NCBI RefSeq assembly: GCF_007748115.1
Contig: NZ_CP036289.1
Coordinates: forward strand, 4,340,001 to 4,404,000
Direction of reading: 5' to 3'
Length of the DNA stretch: 64,000 nucleotides
Source: Bremerella volcania
GTDB lineage: Bacteria; Planctomycetota; Planctomycetia; Pirellulales; Pirellulaceae
Each line of letters opens with the position of its first letter. The stretch's first letter is position 1. Shown one piece after another: positions 16,066-25,956 of the stretch. The notes beneath the pieces are model-generated. The model saw only the letters and a program-made list of their open reading frames with translations. It made no database searches and was not told the DNA's origin. A program made the translations under genes and the position numbers.

Positions 16066-16629
16066 ATGGAGCCACGACTGTTGGACCACTCACTAGGGGA
16101 AGCAGATTACTACGATCCGCGCGACTACGCAGGCGTCTTCCGGCGGCTACTGATTTACTTCATCGACTTGGTCGTGCTCGTCATGCTCGGCGTGCTCATG
16201 TGGATTCCCCTCATGTTCTTGATCATTGGGGGTGTCATCCGTACCGATCCCAGCTTTCTGTTCTGGACCACTTATCTGCTGGTCGTCTGGGGCTACCTGG
16301 CGCCGATCAAACGCTCTCGGTTCGGGACGCTCGGTTATCGCCTGATGGGGATCAACATCGTCTCGGCCCAGGGAGGTCCTCCTTCGCTGCTGGTAATGAC
16401 CGCGCGGATGCTGATCTGGATCTTGACCCCATTCAGCTTATTCGTCGACCTGTTTTGGATTGGGGCAGATTCCGAACGGCAGATCTTACGAGACTGCTAC
16501 CTGGGCACCTACCTGATCAAGCGAAATGCGAAGGCAATCGGGCGAGGTCCGGTGAATCTCACAAGGTACTTTGCCATGAGCTTTGCCCTCGCATATCCGC
16601 GGGTTCGCCGCCCCAAACCTACGGACTAG
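16066..16629 (+). CDS. RDD family integral membrane protein
   Basis: 187 residues. The YAGVFRRLLIYFIDLVVLVML start contains the R-D pattern that names the RDD family. Three to four membrane segments are visible (about 28-55, 65-82, 105-130), with a GTLGYRLMGINIV block typical of the family between the second and third. RDD proteins are membrane proteins of mostly unknown role; a few act in ion exchange. It lies nine bases after the acyl-carrier-like gene and is probably co-transcribed with it. Confidence 0.8.
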   Translation: MEPRLLDHSLGEADYYDPRDYAGVFRRLLIYFIDLVVLVMLGVLMWIPLMFLIIGGVIRTDPSFLFWTTYLLVVWGYLAPIKRSRFGTLGYRLMGINIVSAQGGPPSLLVMTARMLIWILTPFSLFVDLFWIGADSERQILRDCYLGTYLIKRNAKAIGRGPVNLTRYFAMSFALAYPRVRRPKPTD

Positions 16630-16672
16630 TGAGATAGTGCCCGCTAACCGCCCATTTCACATAGGTTCGAAG

Positions 16673-17356
16673 CTATTGCAGTCGGCGGCTCAATTCACCT
16701 AATCCCCAAGCGAAAAGGGCGCGATACATAGTGTGGGTCACCCTTTCCAAATCTCCTTCGTAGAACTTAGCCGCCCCATTACTTAAAACACCACGCTTTA
16801 ATATCTCGCTAGAGATCCGCTCGCATTCCTCGGAAAACTCGCGGAGGATCATCTTTCCGCCTGCATAGGCAACCGCCTTTTCCAAGGTAGTCGCAGCGCC
16901 AGCTTGCTTTTGCACGGCCAATTCAAGAACCAAACGCCGAAGTTCTTCCTGGTGCTGAAACACCTTCCATTTGAGTGTTCTAATTGGAGGCTTTTTCAAT
17001 TCTTGACGCAATGGAGGTATCAACGCGCCAACGCTTGGCAGCAAGGCAATGACTCGTGCTTCACACCCCTCGAGAAACTCCTCATTGACGGGCATTACCT
17101 CCGCACCAATCCAGATTCTGTAACCGACATTCAACCTATCCAGCGCCCCATCAGGCACATCCATCGGAGTTATCCACAGGTCGACCGTTGCCATTTCATC
17201 GGTTTCTTCAAGGGCAACAAGGGACACGAGTATGTCATCTTCTTCGAGTCGACTTAATGCCGCATGCCTGCTTCCACCAATCGGCTTGGCCGGAACAAAC
17301 GCATGTTCCTTTCTCAGAGTTTTAAATGCACGATAAATATCTTTAGTCAGCGACAT
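16673..17356 (-). CDS. Hypothetical protein
   Basis: 227 residues, not recognised. Begins MSLTKDIYRAFKTLRKEHAFV; the middle contains a beta-rich stretch (DLWITPMDVPDGALDRLNVGYRIWIG) and the second half is mostly charged helices (HQEELRRLVLELAVQKQAGAATTLEKAVAYAGG). There is no signal peptide or membrane segment, so it is probably cytoplasmic. Amino-acid composition is normal for the neighbourhood. It stands alone on the minus strand after the convergent RDD gene. Confidence 0.6.
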   Translation of the reverse strand: MSLTKDIYRAFKTLRKEHAFVPAKPIGGSRHAALSRLEEDDILVSLVALEETDEMATVDLWITPMDVPDGALDRLNVGYRIWIGAEVMPVNEEFLEGCEARVIALLPSVGALIPPLRQELKKPPIRTLKWKVFQHQEELRRLVLELAVQKQAGAATTLEKAVAYAGGKMILREFSEECERISSEILKRGVLSNGAAKFYEGDLERVTHTMYRALFAWGLGELSRRLQ

Positions 17357-17407
17357 GCGTCAACTTCCTTTCGTATCGCCCCACTTTCGCCCAGGACCTA
17401 CTTATTC

Positions 17408-17623
17408 TCAATCCACATCGACATCCCCACCATCAAACCAGCCACCATCACCATTGTCGTAGCTGTGATCGGAATGGTCATGATCGATCAGGTCGGGACC
17501 ATCCCAATAGGTGCCTGAACCTCGGCGGTCGCGGCGTGTTCGACCGGGGAAGTACTCGATCAGTAGCGCGACGACGATGAGCACGGCGATGAGGCCGAAC
17601 AGCACGAAGATGAGGGTTAACAT
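17408..17623 (-). CDS. Small membrane protein with acidic His-rich tail
   Basis: 71 residues from the ATG at 17623, where GGAAGA lies upstream and the membrane helix starts at once (MLTLIFVLFGLIAVLIVVALLI). The remainder is basic (GRTRRDRRGSG) and then acidic with His, Asp and Gly (DLIDHDHSDHSYDNGDGG). This tail could bind metal ions, but that is speculation. Function unknown. Downstream of clpB on the same strand, with the clpB terminator between them. Confidence 0.55.
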   Translation of the reverse strand: MLTLIFVLFGLIAVLIVVALLIEYFPGRTRRDRRGSGTYWDGPDLIDHDHSDHSYDNGDGGWFDGGDVDVD

Positions 17624-17697
17624 CGCAGGTCTTCCGCTATTTAGCTTCCGTAAGACGATCTCGACGCGCAGTGGTATTCGCTTGGGCAAGAAACAAA

Positions 17698-17738
17698 TTG
17701 GGGACGCGACAGGAAAATACCCTGAATCGCGTCCCCAG
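17698..17738 (-). terminator. Rho-independent terminator after clpB
   Basis: GGGGACGCGA and TCGCGTCCCC form a ten-base stem; read on the minus strand the arm is followed by AATTTGTTTC. It lies 27 bases beyond the clpB stop. Confidence 0.75.
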
Positions 17739-17764
17739 TCAAAAGTTAGGTCACAGGGCCAGGG

Positions 17765-20446
17765 TTAACTTACCGTGGCGGACTCGACCGTGCTAGTTCC
17801 GGCTGCGGACCGAGCAAACGTGTAATCGGTGCCGTCGTAGCCGACCGTGATGCGGTCGCCGTCCTTGAAGTCCCCTTTGAGCAGCAGCGTGGCCAGTTGG
17901 TTTTGCAGGCGGTTCTGGATGACTCGCTTCAAAGGGCGGGCCCCATACAGCGGGTCGAAACCTTCTTCCGCCAGCGCGTCCTTGGCCTCGTCGCTGACCA
18001 CCAATTCCATGCCCTGTTCGGCCAGCTGATGGGCGAGCCCTTGGGTTTGGAAATCGACGATCGCACGAATCTGTTCCTTCACCAGCGGCTTGAAGACGAT
18101 GATGTCATCAATCCGGTTGAGGAACTCCGGCAGGAACTTCGTTCGCAGATTGGCCTGGGCGGCGTCACGAATTTCTTCGTCGCTGCCCCCTTCCTGGGCA
18201 ATCTGCTGAATGGCCTGGCTACCGATGTTGCTCGTCATCACCACAATCGTGTTGGTGAAGTCGACCGTGTGACCGTGGTTATCGGTCAAGCGGCCATCAT
18301 CCAGCACTTGCAGCAGGATGTTGAACACATCGTGATGGGCCTTCTCGATTTCGTCGAGCAGGATCACGCTGTAAGGACGCCGCCGAACGGCTTCGGTCAG
18401 CTTGCCACCTTCTTCGTAGCCGACGTATCCGGGAGGTGCCCCGATCAGTCGACTCACGGCGTGACGCTCCATGTACTCGCTCATGTCGATCCGGACCATC
18501 GCGTGTTCGTCATCGAACAAAGCTTCAGCCAGCGCCTTGCACAGTTCGGTCTTACCCACGCCTGTAGGGCCCAGGAAGATGAACGAACCGACCGGACGAT
18601 TGGCGGCCTGCAAACCGCTGCGGCTGCGACGTACCGCGTTGGCCACCGCCACGACGGCTTCGTCCTGACCGACGACGCGCTGATGCAGACGTTCTTCGAG
18701 CACCAACAGCTTGGCCCGTTCCGTTTCCAGCATCTTGGCAATTGGAACGCCCGTCCATTGGCTGACCACCTCGGCGATTTCGTCCTCGGTGACCTGCTCG
18801 CGAAGCAAACGCCGCTCGCTCTTGGTTTCGTCCTTCTCGGCCTCTTGCTCGCTTTCGGCTTCCATCCGCTGAACGAGTGCATCGTGTTTCTTCTGCAGCT
18901 CAAACAGCTTTTGGTAATCGCTTTCGGAAACGGGTTGCCCGGCCGATTGCGTTTCCTGAATCGAAGCATGCAGCCGAGAGTACTCGAGGTCGGTCGCGGC
19001 CAGTTCTTCGCGAATCTGAGCGACGTCCCCCATCCCGAGCTTCTCGGCTTCCCACTGCTCACGCAGGCTGGCCAGTTGTCGTTTGACCTCTTCCATCTCG
19101 TCTTGAATTTCTTCGCGACGCTGGATGGCACCTTCTTCGGTCTCCTCGGCCAGCTGTCGATCGGCCAGTTGCAACTGCGTCAAACGGCGCTGCACCTGAT
19201 CAATCTCGGCTGGAACGCTTTCCAGTTCGATAGCTAGCCGGCTCGAAGCTTCGTCGACCAGGTCGATCGCCTTGTCTGGCAGGAACCGGTCGGTGATGTA
19301 ACGATCGGAAAGCTTCGCCGCTGCGACCAGCGCCGAGTCCTTGATCTTCACCCCATGATGCGCTTCGTAGCGTGGCTTGAGGCCGCGCAGAATCGCGATG
19401 GTGTCTTCGATCGAGGGTTCGCCGACGTACACCGGCTGGAAACGGCGTTCGAGGGCCGCGTCCTTTTCGATGTACTGACGGTACTCGTCGAGCGTCGTCG
19501 CACCGATACACCGCAGTTCGCCGCGGGCCAGGGCCGGCTTCAACAGGTTCGCCGCATCGGCGCCCCCTTCGGCCTTGCCGGCACCGACGACGGTATGCAG
19601 TTCGTCGATGAACAGCACGACGCTACCCTGCGAGTCCTGAACTTCCTTCAGCACCGCTTTCAGGCGCTCCTCGAACTCGCCGCGGAACTTCGCCCCGGCA
19701 ACCAATGCCCCCATATCGAGCGCGATGACGCGTTTGTTTTTGAGGCTCTGCGGCACGTCCCCTTGCACGATACGCAGTGCGAGCCCTTCGGCGATAGCCG
19801 TCTTACCGACGCCCGGCTCACCGATCAGCACCGGGTTATTCTTGGTACGACGCGAGAGAACCTGAACCGTACGGCGGATCTCTTCGTCGCGTCCGATCAC
19901 CGGATCGAGCTTACCTTTCTCGGCTCGCTCGACCAGGTCGATGCCATACTTCTGCAGTGCCTGGAAGGTGTCTTCGGGACTCTTGGAGGTGACGCGCGAG
20001 CTTCCCCGCACTTCCCGCAGCGCGGACAAGATGTCTTTCTCGGTGACCGCGTTGACCTGTAACAGATCCTTCGCCTTCGAGGCGACCTGCGTCAGGGCCA
20101 GCATCAGATGTTCGGTCGAGACGAACTCGTCCTTCATCGTGTCGGCCTGCTTTTGGGCCGCCTGAAAGACCTGGTCGAGTTCGCTCGAAAGACGCAGTTG
20201 CCCATCGCCCCCAGTCACCGTCGACAGACGTCCGATCTCGGACTTGACCATCGACTCCAACTGACCACGATTCGCGCCGATCTTTTCCAGAAGCGGACGA
20301 ACGATTCCGCCGTCTTCCTTCAGAAGTGCCGCGAGCAAGTGAAGGGGCGAAAGGGCCGTATTGCGTGCCTCGGTAGCCATCTGCTGAGCCAGCTGAACGG
20401 CCTGCTGAGCTTTTATGGTGAACTTATCGAATCGTGGAGTCATCAC
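17765..20446 (-). CDS. clpB: ClpB disaggregase (Hsp100 AAA+ ATPase)
   Basis: 893 residues; [10 protein letters not shown] start (20446 or the next ATG at 20443). Domains: Clp N domain (1-145), first AAA+ module with GEPGVGKT at 209-216, a coiled-coil middle domain (about 410-540), second AAA+ module with GPTGVGKTE near 630 and a C-terminal D2-small domain. ClpB rescues aggregated proteins in the cytoplasm together with DnaK/DnaJ/GrpE, all of which are encoded in this window. The Glu-rich insert ([16 protein letters not shown]) in the middle domain makes it slightly longer than the E. coli protein. Probably heat induced, though no clear operator was found upstream. Confidence 0.97.
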   Translation of the reverse strand: MMTPRFDKFTIKAQQAVQLAQQMATEARNTALSPLHLLAALLKEDGGIVRPLLEKIGANRGQLESMVKSEIGRLSTVTGGDGQLRLSSELDQVFQAAQKQADTMKDEFVSTEHLMLALTQVASKAKDLLQVNAVTEKDILSALREVRGSSRVTSKSPEDTFQALQKYGIDLVERAEKGKLDPVIGRDEEIRRTVQVLSRRTKNNPVLIGEPGVGKTAIAEGLALRIVQGDVPQSLKNKRVIALDMGALVAGAKFRGEFEERLKAVLKEVQDSQGSVVLFIDELHTVVGAGKAEGGADAANLLKPALARGELRCIGATTLDEYRQYIEKDAALERRFQPVYVGEPSIEDTIAILRGLKPRYEAHHGVKIKDSALVAAAKLSDRYITDRFLPDKAIDLVDEASSRLAIELESVPAEIDQVQRRLTQLQLADRQLAEETEEGAIQRREEIQDEMEEVKRQLASLREQWEAEKLGMGDVAQIREELAATDLEYSRLHASIQETQSAGQPVSESDYQKLFELQKKHDALVQRMEAESEQEAEKDETKSERRLLREQVTEDEIAEVVSQWTGVPIAKMLETERAKLLVLEERLHQRVVGQDEAVVAVANAVRRSRSGLQAANRPVGSFIFLGPTGVGKTELCKALAEALFDDEHAMVRIDMSEYMERHAVSRLIGAPPGYVGYEEGGKLTEAVRRRPYSVILLDEIEKAHHDVFNILLQVLDDGRLTDNHGHTVDFTNTIVVMTSNIGSQAIQQIAQEGGSDEEIRDAAQANLRTKFLPEFLNRIDDIIVFKPLVKEQIRAIVDFQTQGLAHQLAEQGMELVVSDEAKDALAEEGFDPLYGARPLKRVIQNRLQNQLATLLLKGDFKDGDRITVGYDGTDYTFARSAAGTSTVESATVS

Positions 20447-20505
20447 GTTTTCCTTTTATGTTGAATCGGGTAGTTGTTGAATTGGCACTCCGAATTTTGA
20501 ATTAG

Positions 20506-20570
20506 TTTGAAGTTTTCAGTGTTCAGTGAAAGCGAGTGAACGGAACACTTCATTCGAACGCTCGGTATCA
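20506..20570. repeat. Short repeat with AGTTTTCAGTGTTCAGTG words
   Basis: The words GTTTTCAGTGTTCAGTG and GGAACACTTCA resemble, in order, those at 41620-41700 between grpE and the FmdB-type gene. It lies between clpB and the RAYT flank. A minor dispersed intergenic repeat. Confidence 0.4.
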
Positions 20571-20594
20571 AGCGATCCTTCGCTTGCATCTGTC

Positions 20595-20678
20595 AGCCCC
20601 AAAGGGGCGACCGTTAATAGCCAGGGGCGGAAGCCCCTGGTAGCAATCTAGTATGACAAGCCCCAAAGGGGCGTCCGA
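20595..20678. repeat. Left inverted flank of the RAYT gene
   Basis: Contains AGCCCCAAAGGGGCG twice and CCAGGGGC-GGAA-GCCCCTGG once. As a whole it is an inverted copy of 21161-21248 on the other side of the transposase gene, with nearly identical blocks in the same order and a diverged A/T-rich piece near the inner block. Confidence 0.85.
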
Positions 20679-20690
20679 ACGATTCCCTGA

Positions 20691-21143
20691 TCAATCCCAC
20701 ATATAGCGCTCGTCGTATTCGACGCCGTGCTTCTCCAGGAACATCAACAACTCCTCTCGAAACGTGCGTTTGCGGTGATGTTCCTCTTGATGCGCGATAT
20801 ATTCTTTTACGTCTTCCAAGCCTGATTGGCTCACCGAAAACACGGAATAACCTTGTTGCCAGGCAAACGCCCTCGAACCAGGAATCGTTGTATGAATCCA
20901 ATGACTCGATATCGATTTCAAATCCCGTACGAGATCGGAAATCGCAATCTCTCTCGACATCGAGATCAATAAATGAACGTGATCTTCAACACCTCCGGTA
21001 GCGAGTAGTTCGCATTTGCGCTGGCGAAGGATTCCGACCAGATATTGATTCAATCGTGAGGCCCACTCCCTTTGGATCGTTCGCTCGCGATTTTTCGTGC
21101 TGAAGATCAAATGGATGTAAACGCGGGCGAACGATTGAGGCAT
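20691..21143 (-). CDS. IS200-like / REP-associated tyrosine transposase (RAYT)
   Basis: 150 residues of the Y1 transposase family. The HUH metal motif is HVHLL at about residues 54-58 (GGVEDHVHLLI), and the catalytic Tyr is likely that of VKEYIAHQEEHH (about 115). Opens MPQSFARVYIHLIFSTKNRER, typical for this group. The enzyme cuts and rejoins single-stranded DNA at palindromes. Inverted palindromic flanks surround it and a further copy of the same palindromes lies 8 kb away (12221), as expected for RAYT/REP systems. The element sits between dnaK and clpB. Confidence 0.88.
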   Translation of the reverse strand: MPQSFARVYIHLIFSTKNRERTIQREWASRLNQYLVGILRQRKCELLATGGVEDHVHLLISMSREIAISDLVRDLKSISSHWIHTTIPGSRAFAWQQGYSVFSVSQSGLEDVKEYIAHQEEHHRKRTFREELLMFLEKHGVEYDERYMWD

Positions 21144-21160
21144 CTTCTCGAGTCCTTGTT

Positions 21161-21248
21161 TCGGACGCCCCGTTGGGGCTTATGCTTCTTATTGCTTCTT
21201 TACCAGGGGCTTCCGCCCCTGGCTATTAACGGCCGCCCCCTTGGGGCT
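21161..21248. repeat. Right inverted flank of the RAYT gene
   Basis: TCGGACGCCCCGTTGGGGC, then CCAGGGGC-TTCC-GCCCCTGG, GGCTATTAACGG and CGCCCCCTTGGGGC. Inverse of the left flank at 20595-20678. Confidence 0.85.
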
Positions 21249-21273
21249 AACGCATTCCGCCACTCCATAAAAA

Positions 21274-21345
21274 GGGCCGGGTACCTTGCGGCCCCAGCCC
21301 TTGATGATCACAAACGTTCGTTCGTGATGCCCGGGCTTTTTCCCG
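21274..21345 (-). terminator. Possible terminator after dnaK
   Basis: On the minus strand AGGGCTGGGGCC and GGTACCCGGCCCT pair imperfectly and are followed by TTTTT. A second possible hairpin (AAAGCCCGGG) lies just before. It lies within 25-95 bases of the dnaK stop. Confidence 0.45.
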
Positions 21346-21366
21346 AGCATCCCTTGGCCAGGAAGG

Positions 21367-23310
21367 TTAGTCCTTCTTGACCTCGAACTCGGCATCGATG
21401 GCGTCGTCGTCGCCTCCCTTGGCTTCACCGCTGGGGGCTTCCCCACCGGCGGCAGCTTCCGGGTTGTTGGCGGCGGCCGCTTCGTACAGGATCTTGCTGA
21501 CCGCGTGCGAAGCCGCTTCCAGTTCGCTGATGGCGGACTTGATCTTCTCGACGTCTTCTCCCTTGGCCGCTTCGCGAACCTTGCCGATCGCGGCTTCCAG
21601 CGGAGCCTTGTCGTTGTCGGAGATCTTGTCGCCGGCGTCCTTGATCAGCTTCTCGAGTTGGAAGCAGTTCGATTCGGCTTCGTTGCGAGCTTCGGCCAGT
21701 TCACGCTTCCGCTTGTCTTCGGCGGCGTGTTCTTCGGCGTCCTTCTGCATCCGATCGATCTCTTCCTTCGAGAGGCCAGAGCTCTGCTTGATCTCGACCT
21801 TCATTTCCTTGCCGGTACCCAGGTCCTTGGCACTCACGTTGAGGATACCGTTCTGGTCGATGTCGAACTTGACTTCGATCTGCGGCATACCACGCGGAGC
21901 AGGAGCGATACCATCGAGGTTGAACTCGTCGAGCAAACGGTTGTCGGCAGCCATCGGGCGTTCACCCTGGAACACGCGAACGGTCACGGCGGCCTGGTTG
22001 TCTTCGGCCGTGCTGAAGGTCTGCTTCTTCTCGGTCGGAATCGTCGTGTTGCGTTCGACCAACTTGGTGAACACGCCACCGAGCGTTTCGATACCGAGCG
22101 ACAGCGGCGTGACGTCCAACAGCAGCACGTCCTTACGACCACCTTCGGCCAGCACGCTACCTTGGATCGCGGCACCAGCGGCGACGACTTCGTCCGGATT
22201 CACACCCTTGTGTGGTTCCTTGGCGAAGATTTTCTTGACCATCTCCTGAACCTTCGGGATACGCGTACTACCACCGACCAGCACGACTTCGTCGATATCG
22301 CTGGGGGACAGACCGGCATCCTTCAGGGCCTTCTCGACCGGAATACGACAACGCTCGATGAGGTCGTCGGTCATCTGCTCGAACTGGCTGCGAGTAATGG
22401 TCAGCTGCAAGTGCTTCGGACCGGAAGCATCCGCCGTGATGAACGGCAGGTTGATGTCGGTCGAGGCCTGGCCGCTGAGTTCCTTCTTGGCCTTTTCACA
22501 AGCTTCCTGCAGACGCTGCAGAGCCATCTGATCTTTACGCAGGTCGATGCCGTTGTCGTTCTGGAACTGCTGGGCCACGTAGTTGATCAACTTCTCGTCG
22601 AAGTCGTCACCACCAAGGTGGGTATCACCGTTGGTGCTGATCACTTCAAACACGGTTCGACCGCCGTCGTCGCCATCTTCCGGTGGCGAGACTTCCAGGA
22701 TCGAGATGTCGAACGTACCACCACCGAGGTCGAACACGGCGATCTTTTCGGCCTTGTTCTTACCCAAGCCGTAAGCCAAAGCGGCTGCGGTCGGTTCATT
22801 GATGATACGAGCAACTTCGAGCCCGGCGATCTGGCCGGCGTCTTTGGTTGCCTGGCGCTGGGCGTCGTTAAAGTAAGCAGGCACCGTAATCACGGCCTTG
22901 CTGACTTTATGCCCCAGGTAGCTTTCGGCGGCCGCTTTCAGCTTTTGCAGAACCTTGGCCGAAACTTCCGGCGGGGTGAATTCCTTGTCGCCGATCTGAA
23001 CCTTGACGTAATCGTCTGCGTTGCCGACGACCTTATACGGAACCATCTTCTCTTCCGAGCCGACTTCGCTGTGACGACGACCCATGAATCGTTTGATGGA
23101 GTAAACGGTTTTGGTAGGATTGGTCACCGCCTGACGACGTGCTGGTTCGCCAACAAGGACTTCTCCTTTGTCGGTGTAACCAACGACGCTTGGCGTGAGC
23201 CGACTTCCTTCGGCGTTCGGAATCACCTTGGCTTCCGAACCTTCCATGACCGCGACCACCGAGTTGGTGGTACCGAGGTCGATCCCAATAATCACTTCGC
23301 CTTGAGCCAT
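21367..23310 (-). CDS. dnaK: DnaK (Hsp70 chaperone)
   Basis: 647 residues from ATG 23310 ([20 protein letters not shown]); the frame is open 29 codons further but homologues start here. ATPase domain with phosphate-1 motif [31 protein letters not shown], and [13 protein letters not shown]; linker [13 protein letters not shown]; substrate domain; C-terminus rich in Gly, Ala, Glu ending in [10 protein letters not shown]. Folds proteins in the cytoplasm with DnaJ and GrpE, encoded at 39.8-41.6 kb. The gene is not adjacent to dnaJ, unlike in many bacteria. The intergenic region upstream carries a TGCCA-N3-TGGCA palindrome shared with groEL1. Confidence 0.97.
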   Translation of the reverse strand: MAQGEVIIGIDLGTTNSVVAVMEGSEAKVIPNAEGSRLTPSVVGYTDKGEVLVGEPARRQAVTNPTKTVYSIKRFMGRRHSEVGSEEKMVPYKVVGNADDYVKVQIGDKEFTPPEVSAKVLQKLKAAAESYLGHKVSKAVITVPAYFNDAQRQATKDAGQIAGLEVARIINEPTAAALAYGLGKNKAEKIAVFDLGGGTFDISILEVSPPEDGDDGGRTVFEVISTNGDTHLGGDDFDEKLINYVAQQFQNDNGIDLRKDQMALQRLQEACEKAKKELSGQASTDINLPFITADASGPKHLQLTITRSQFEQMTDDLIERCRIPVEKALKDAGLSPSDIDEVVLVGGSTRIPKVQEMVKKIFAKEPHKGVNPDEVVAAGAAIQGSVLAEGGRKDVLLLDVTPLSLGIETLGGVFTKLVERNTTIPTEKKQTFSTAEDNQAAVTVRVFQGERPMAADNRLLDEFNLDGIAPAPRGMPQIEVKFDIDQNGILNVSAKDLGTGKEMKVEIKQSSGLSKEEIDRMQKDAEEHAAEDKRKRELAEARNEAESNCFQLEKLIKDAGDKISDNDKAPLEAAIGKVREAAKGEDVEKIKSAISELEAASHAVSKILYEAAAANNPEAAAGGEAPSGEAKGGDDDAIDAEFEVKKD

Positions 23311-23794
23311 AGTGGTCACCTCTTTCTTTCGTAAATTTCGCGCCCAAGCGGGCGTGAGACGTTTTATGTTGTGAGCCTGGGCACTGGCCCAGGACAAGCT
23401 GTCAATGTGTCACTCATACCGGGACTGGCCGTGGCTTGAGATTGACCAAGCTCATTGCAAGAGGTATGCCAAAACTGTCCATCGAGATCAAAAAATGTCC
23501 ATAACAACCTATAAATAAAAGACTTACATCAACTCCATTTTTTGTCCTAGTTCTGCGGTCAGGATTTCGTCAGGAATTCTCTGCCAAAATGGCAGCGAAT
23601 TGCCACAAAGTCTCCTGTGAGCTAGATTTACGGCGGAATAAGATGAGTTATCATGCGATAGCCGCTTCCCATTTCCCCGAAGCGTGGTCCCCTAGCCGCG
23701 ACAAGCAAGCGACGATCTTCATGCTTCGTGATTCCCCTGCATCCGGCCTTTTCCCGCCTGGATGCCAAGCTTCTCAAACTCCAGGCACAGCCCG
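23311..23794. other. Divergent dnaK / pheA intergenic region
   Basis: About 480 bases with A/T-rich stretches around 23500-23530 and the palindrome described separately at 23581. No other gene is credible. TGTCCAT occurs twice (about 23475 and 23497). It must hold the promoters of both genes, but no single promoter stands out. Confidence 0.4.
23581..23595. promoter_or_regulatory. Candidate operator CTGCCA-AAA-TGGCAG
   Basis: Perfect 15-base palindrome with a three-base centre, 271 bases upstream of dnaK and about 200 upstream of pheA. A 13-base version occurs before groEL1 at 35626-35638. Shared presence near heat-shock genes suggests a regulator site; this is inference. Confidence 0.4.
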
Positions 23795-24883
23795 ATGGCC
23801 AAGACACCTCGCAAGACCTCTTCGACCGACCTGCAGAAAGCGATCGCCAAGATGGATCAACAGATCCTGACGCTGCTGGCCAAACGGGTCGATACCTGTC
23901 AGAAGTTGGTTCAAGCCGAGCCTGGCAAGACGATCGAACAGCAGCTTAGCAGCGAAGAGACGGAACTGCAGAAACTACTCAAGGCAAACAAGACCAGCCT
24001 GCCCAGCGAGGCCATTTCTCCCGTTCTGCAAGAGGTTTTGAGCCTGTGCCGGAGTGCTTCCCGGAGACTTCGGATTGCCTATTTGGGTCCGCAGTACAGC
24101 TATTCGCATCAGGCCGCCGTCGAGAAGTTCGGGGCCAATGCCGACTACAGCCCAGTCGCCACGATCGCAACCGTCTTCGAGGAAATCCAGCGTAACCAGG
24201 CCGATTTCGGACTCGTTCCGGTAGAGAATTCGAACGATGGCCGCGTGACCGATACGCTCGAGATGTTTGCGAAACACCCGACCAAGATCTGCGGCGAGGT
24301 GAAACTGCATATCCACCACCAACTGTTGGCCAAGTGCAACCGCGAGGAGATCAAAGAGGTCTTCAGCAAGCCCCAGGCCCTTTCACAGTGTCGCAACTGG
24401 CTAGCCAAGCATCTGCCGGCTGCCCGGCCGATCGAGATGACCAGCACAGCAGCCGCCGCCCAGTTGGCCGCCCAGAAGGAAGGGGCTGCAGCGATCGCAA
24501 GTCGTGCCGCAGGCATCAATTACAACCTGGAGACCATCGCCTCGAACATCGAAGACAACCCCAACAACATTACGCGTTTCGCGGTTATCTCGCACGAAAT
24601 GGGTCCTAAGACAGGGCACGACAAGACCGCCCTGCTCTTCCAGACCGAGCACAAGCCGGGGGCGCTGGCCGACGCGATGAACATCTTTAAGAAGAACCGC
24701 CTGAATCTGACCTGGATCGAGTCGTTTCCCGTGGCCAACGCCCCGGAGGAATACCTTTTTTTCGTCGAAATGGAGGGGCATTGCAGTGAACTGAAGCTTC
24801 GCCGCACGATAAGTGCCCTCGAAAAGAAGACCCTGCGGCTGGAAGTGTTGGGCTCGTACCAGAAAACCGACCCGGTGAACTAA
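23795..24883 (+). CDS. pheA: Bifunctional chorismate mutase / prephenate dehydratase (P-protein)
   Basis: 362 residues from ATG 23795 (MAKTPRKTSSTDLQKAIAKMDQQIL). Domains: AroQ-type chorismate mutase helices (about 10-95), prephenate dehydratase (about 100-280) with IAYLGPQYSYSHQAA, VPVENSNDGRV and NPNNITRFAVI, and an ACT domain (about 285-355) with KPGALADAMNIFKKNRLNLTWIES for feedback by phenylalanine. Makes phenylpyruvate for phenylalanine synthesis in the cytoplasm. The usual GALV/ESRP regulatory motifs are recognisable. Stands alone. Confidence 0.93.
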   Translation: MAKTPRKTSSTDLQKAIAKMDQQILTLLAKRVDTCQKLVQAEPGKTIEQQLSSEETELQKLLKANKTSLPSEAISPVLQEVLSLCRSASRRLRIAYLGPQYSYSHQAAVEKFGANADYSPVATIATVFEEIQRNQADFGLVPVENSNDGRVTDTLEMFAKHPTKICGEVKLHIHHQLLAKCNREEIKEVFSKPQALSQCRNWLAKHLPAARPIEMTSTAAAAQLAAQKEGAAAIASRAAGINYNLETIASNIEDNPNNITRFAVISHEMGPKTGHDKTALLFQTEHKPGALADAMNIFKKNRLNLTWIESFPVANAPEEYLFFVEMEGHCSELKLRRTISALEKKTLRLEVLGSYQKTDPVN

Positions 24884-24915
24884 GCGGGAAAAAAACTCAA
24901 TCGCCGTTCAAGACA

Positions 24916-24960
24916 CCCTCACCCTGACCCTCTCCCTCTGAGGGAGAGCGAACAAGAGGG
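24916..24960. repeat. CCCTCACCCTGACCCTCTCCC repeat, half copy
   Basis: CCCTCTCCCTCTGAGGGAGAGC palindrome with the CACCCTCACCCT lead-in seen in other intergenic copies of this window (27640, 32690, 59850). It sits between pheA and tpiA. Confidence 0.55.
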
Positions 24961-25112
24961 GGATAGTTCTTCTATCGGGGCGTAGGTGACCTCGACGACC
25001 ATGCAAGCACTCTGCTATATTGTTGGGTTTCATTGTGAACCGACATCACGACTTAGAGCGTTCTGAGTCATTGCCATTTCATCGGCCGAGGCGGTCCGAA
25101 GGGAGAACGAGG

Positions 25113-25868
25113 GTGAGACGTCCTTTCATTGCAGGTAACTGGAAAATGAACACCACCAAGGCCGACGGGATTGCTTTGGTGCAAGGCGTTGCCGAAGGCA
25201 ATACGGCCGGCGAAGCGGTCGAAGTTGCCGTTTGTGCTCCTAGCGTTTACCTCGACGCCATTGCCACCGCGGCTGGCGGCAAAGTGGGCGTCGGCGCTCA
25301 GAACTGCTACCACGAAGCCTCCGGAGCTTTCACCGGCGAAATCTCGGCCGCCATGGCCAAGGACGTTGGTTGCCAATACGTGATCCTCGGTCATAGCGAA
25401 CGCCGCCACATTTTCGGTGAATCCAACGCCGACGTCTGCAAGAAAGTACACGCCGTTCTGGCGGCCGGCCTGACGCCGATCGTCTGCGTGGGCGAACTGC
25501 TGGAAGAACGTGAATCAGGCAAGACCTCCGACGTGGTCGCCGAGCAGATGTACGGCAGCCTCGCTGGCGTGACCGCTGAACAGATGGCTTCGGTCGTCAT
25601 CGCTTACGAACCCGTTTGGGCAATCGGCACCGGCAAGGTCGCCACGCCTGAGCAAGCCGAAGAAGTGCACGCCGGCATTCGTGCCTTGATGACCGCCAAG
25701 TATGGCGAGAGCGTCAGCGAGTCGGTCCGCATTCAGTACGGCGGAAGCGTGAAGCCGGACAACGCCGCGGAACTGCTTTCGCAGCCGAACATCGACGGTG
25801 CCCTGGTCGGCGGTGCTTCGCTCAAAGCCGATAGCTTCCTTGGCATTATCGCCGGTGCCCAAGGCTGA
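25113..25868 (+). CDS. tpiA: Triosephosphate isomerase
   Basis: 251 residues from the GTG at 25113 (VRRPFIAGNWKMN), the normal family start, with GAACGAGG directly upstream. Active-site residues: Asn and Lys in NWKMN, His in ILGHSERR, Glu in YEPVWAIGTGKVA, and the phosphate loop IQYGGSVKPDNA and GALVGGASL. Interconverts glyceraldehyde-3-phosphate and dihydroxyacetone phosphate in glycolysis. It could also recycle the dihydroxyacetone phosphate released by the aldolase of the BMC locus (inference). secG follows after 88 bases, a common pairing. Confidence 0.97.
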   Translation: MRRPFIAGNWKMNTTKADGIALVQGVAEGNTAGEAVEVAVCAPSVYLDAIATAAGGKVGVGAQNCYHEASGAFTGEISAAMAKDVGCQYVILGHSERRHIFGESNADVCKKVHAVLAAGLTPIVCVGELLEERESGKTSDVVAEQMYGSLAGVTAEQMASVVIAYEPVWAIGTGKVATPEQAEEVHAGIRALMTAKYGESVSESVRIQYGGSVKPDNAAELLSQPNIDGALVGGASLKADSFLGIIAGAQG

Positions 25869-25956
25869 TCGTTTACCCATTCCCCGTTGGGATCTGGCGA
25901 TCGAGGCCGATCCCACTTTTGAATCCAGACACGGACGTTTTCATAAGTAGCCAGTC

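Noticed and set aside
15490-16089. 199-residue minus-strand frame
   Set aside because: It overlaps the acyl-carrier-like gene in opposite direction and contains no recognisable domain.
21505-23334. 609-codon plus-strand frame opposite dnaK, and similar long frames opposite groEL2 and clpB
   Set aside because: Long antisense frames are a by-product of codon use in these highly expressed GC-rich genes.
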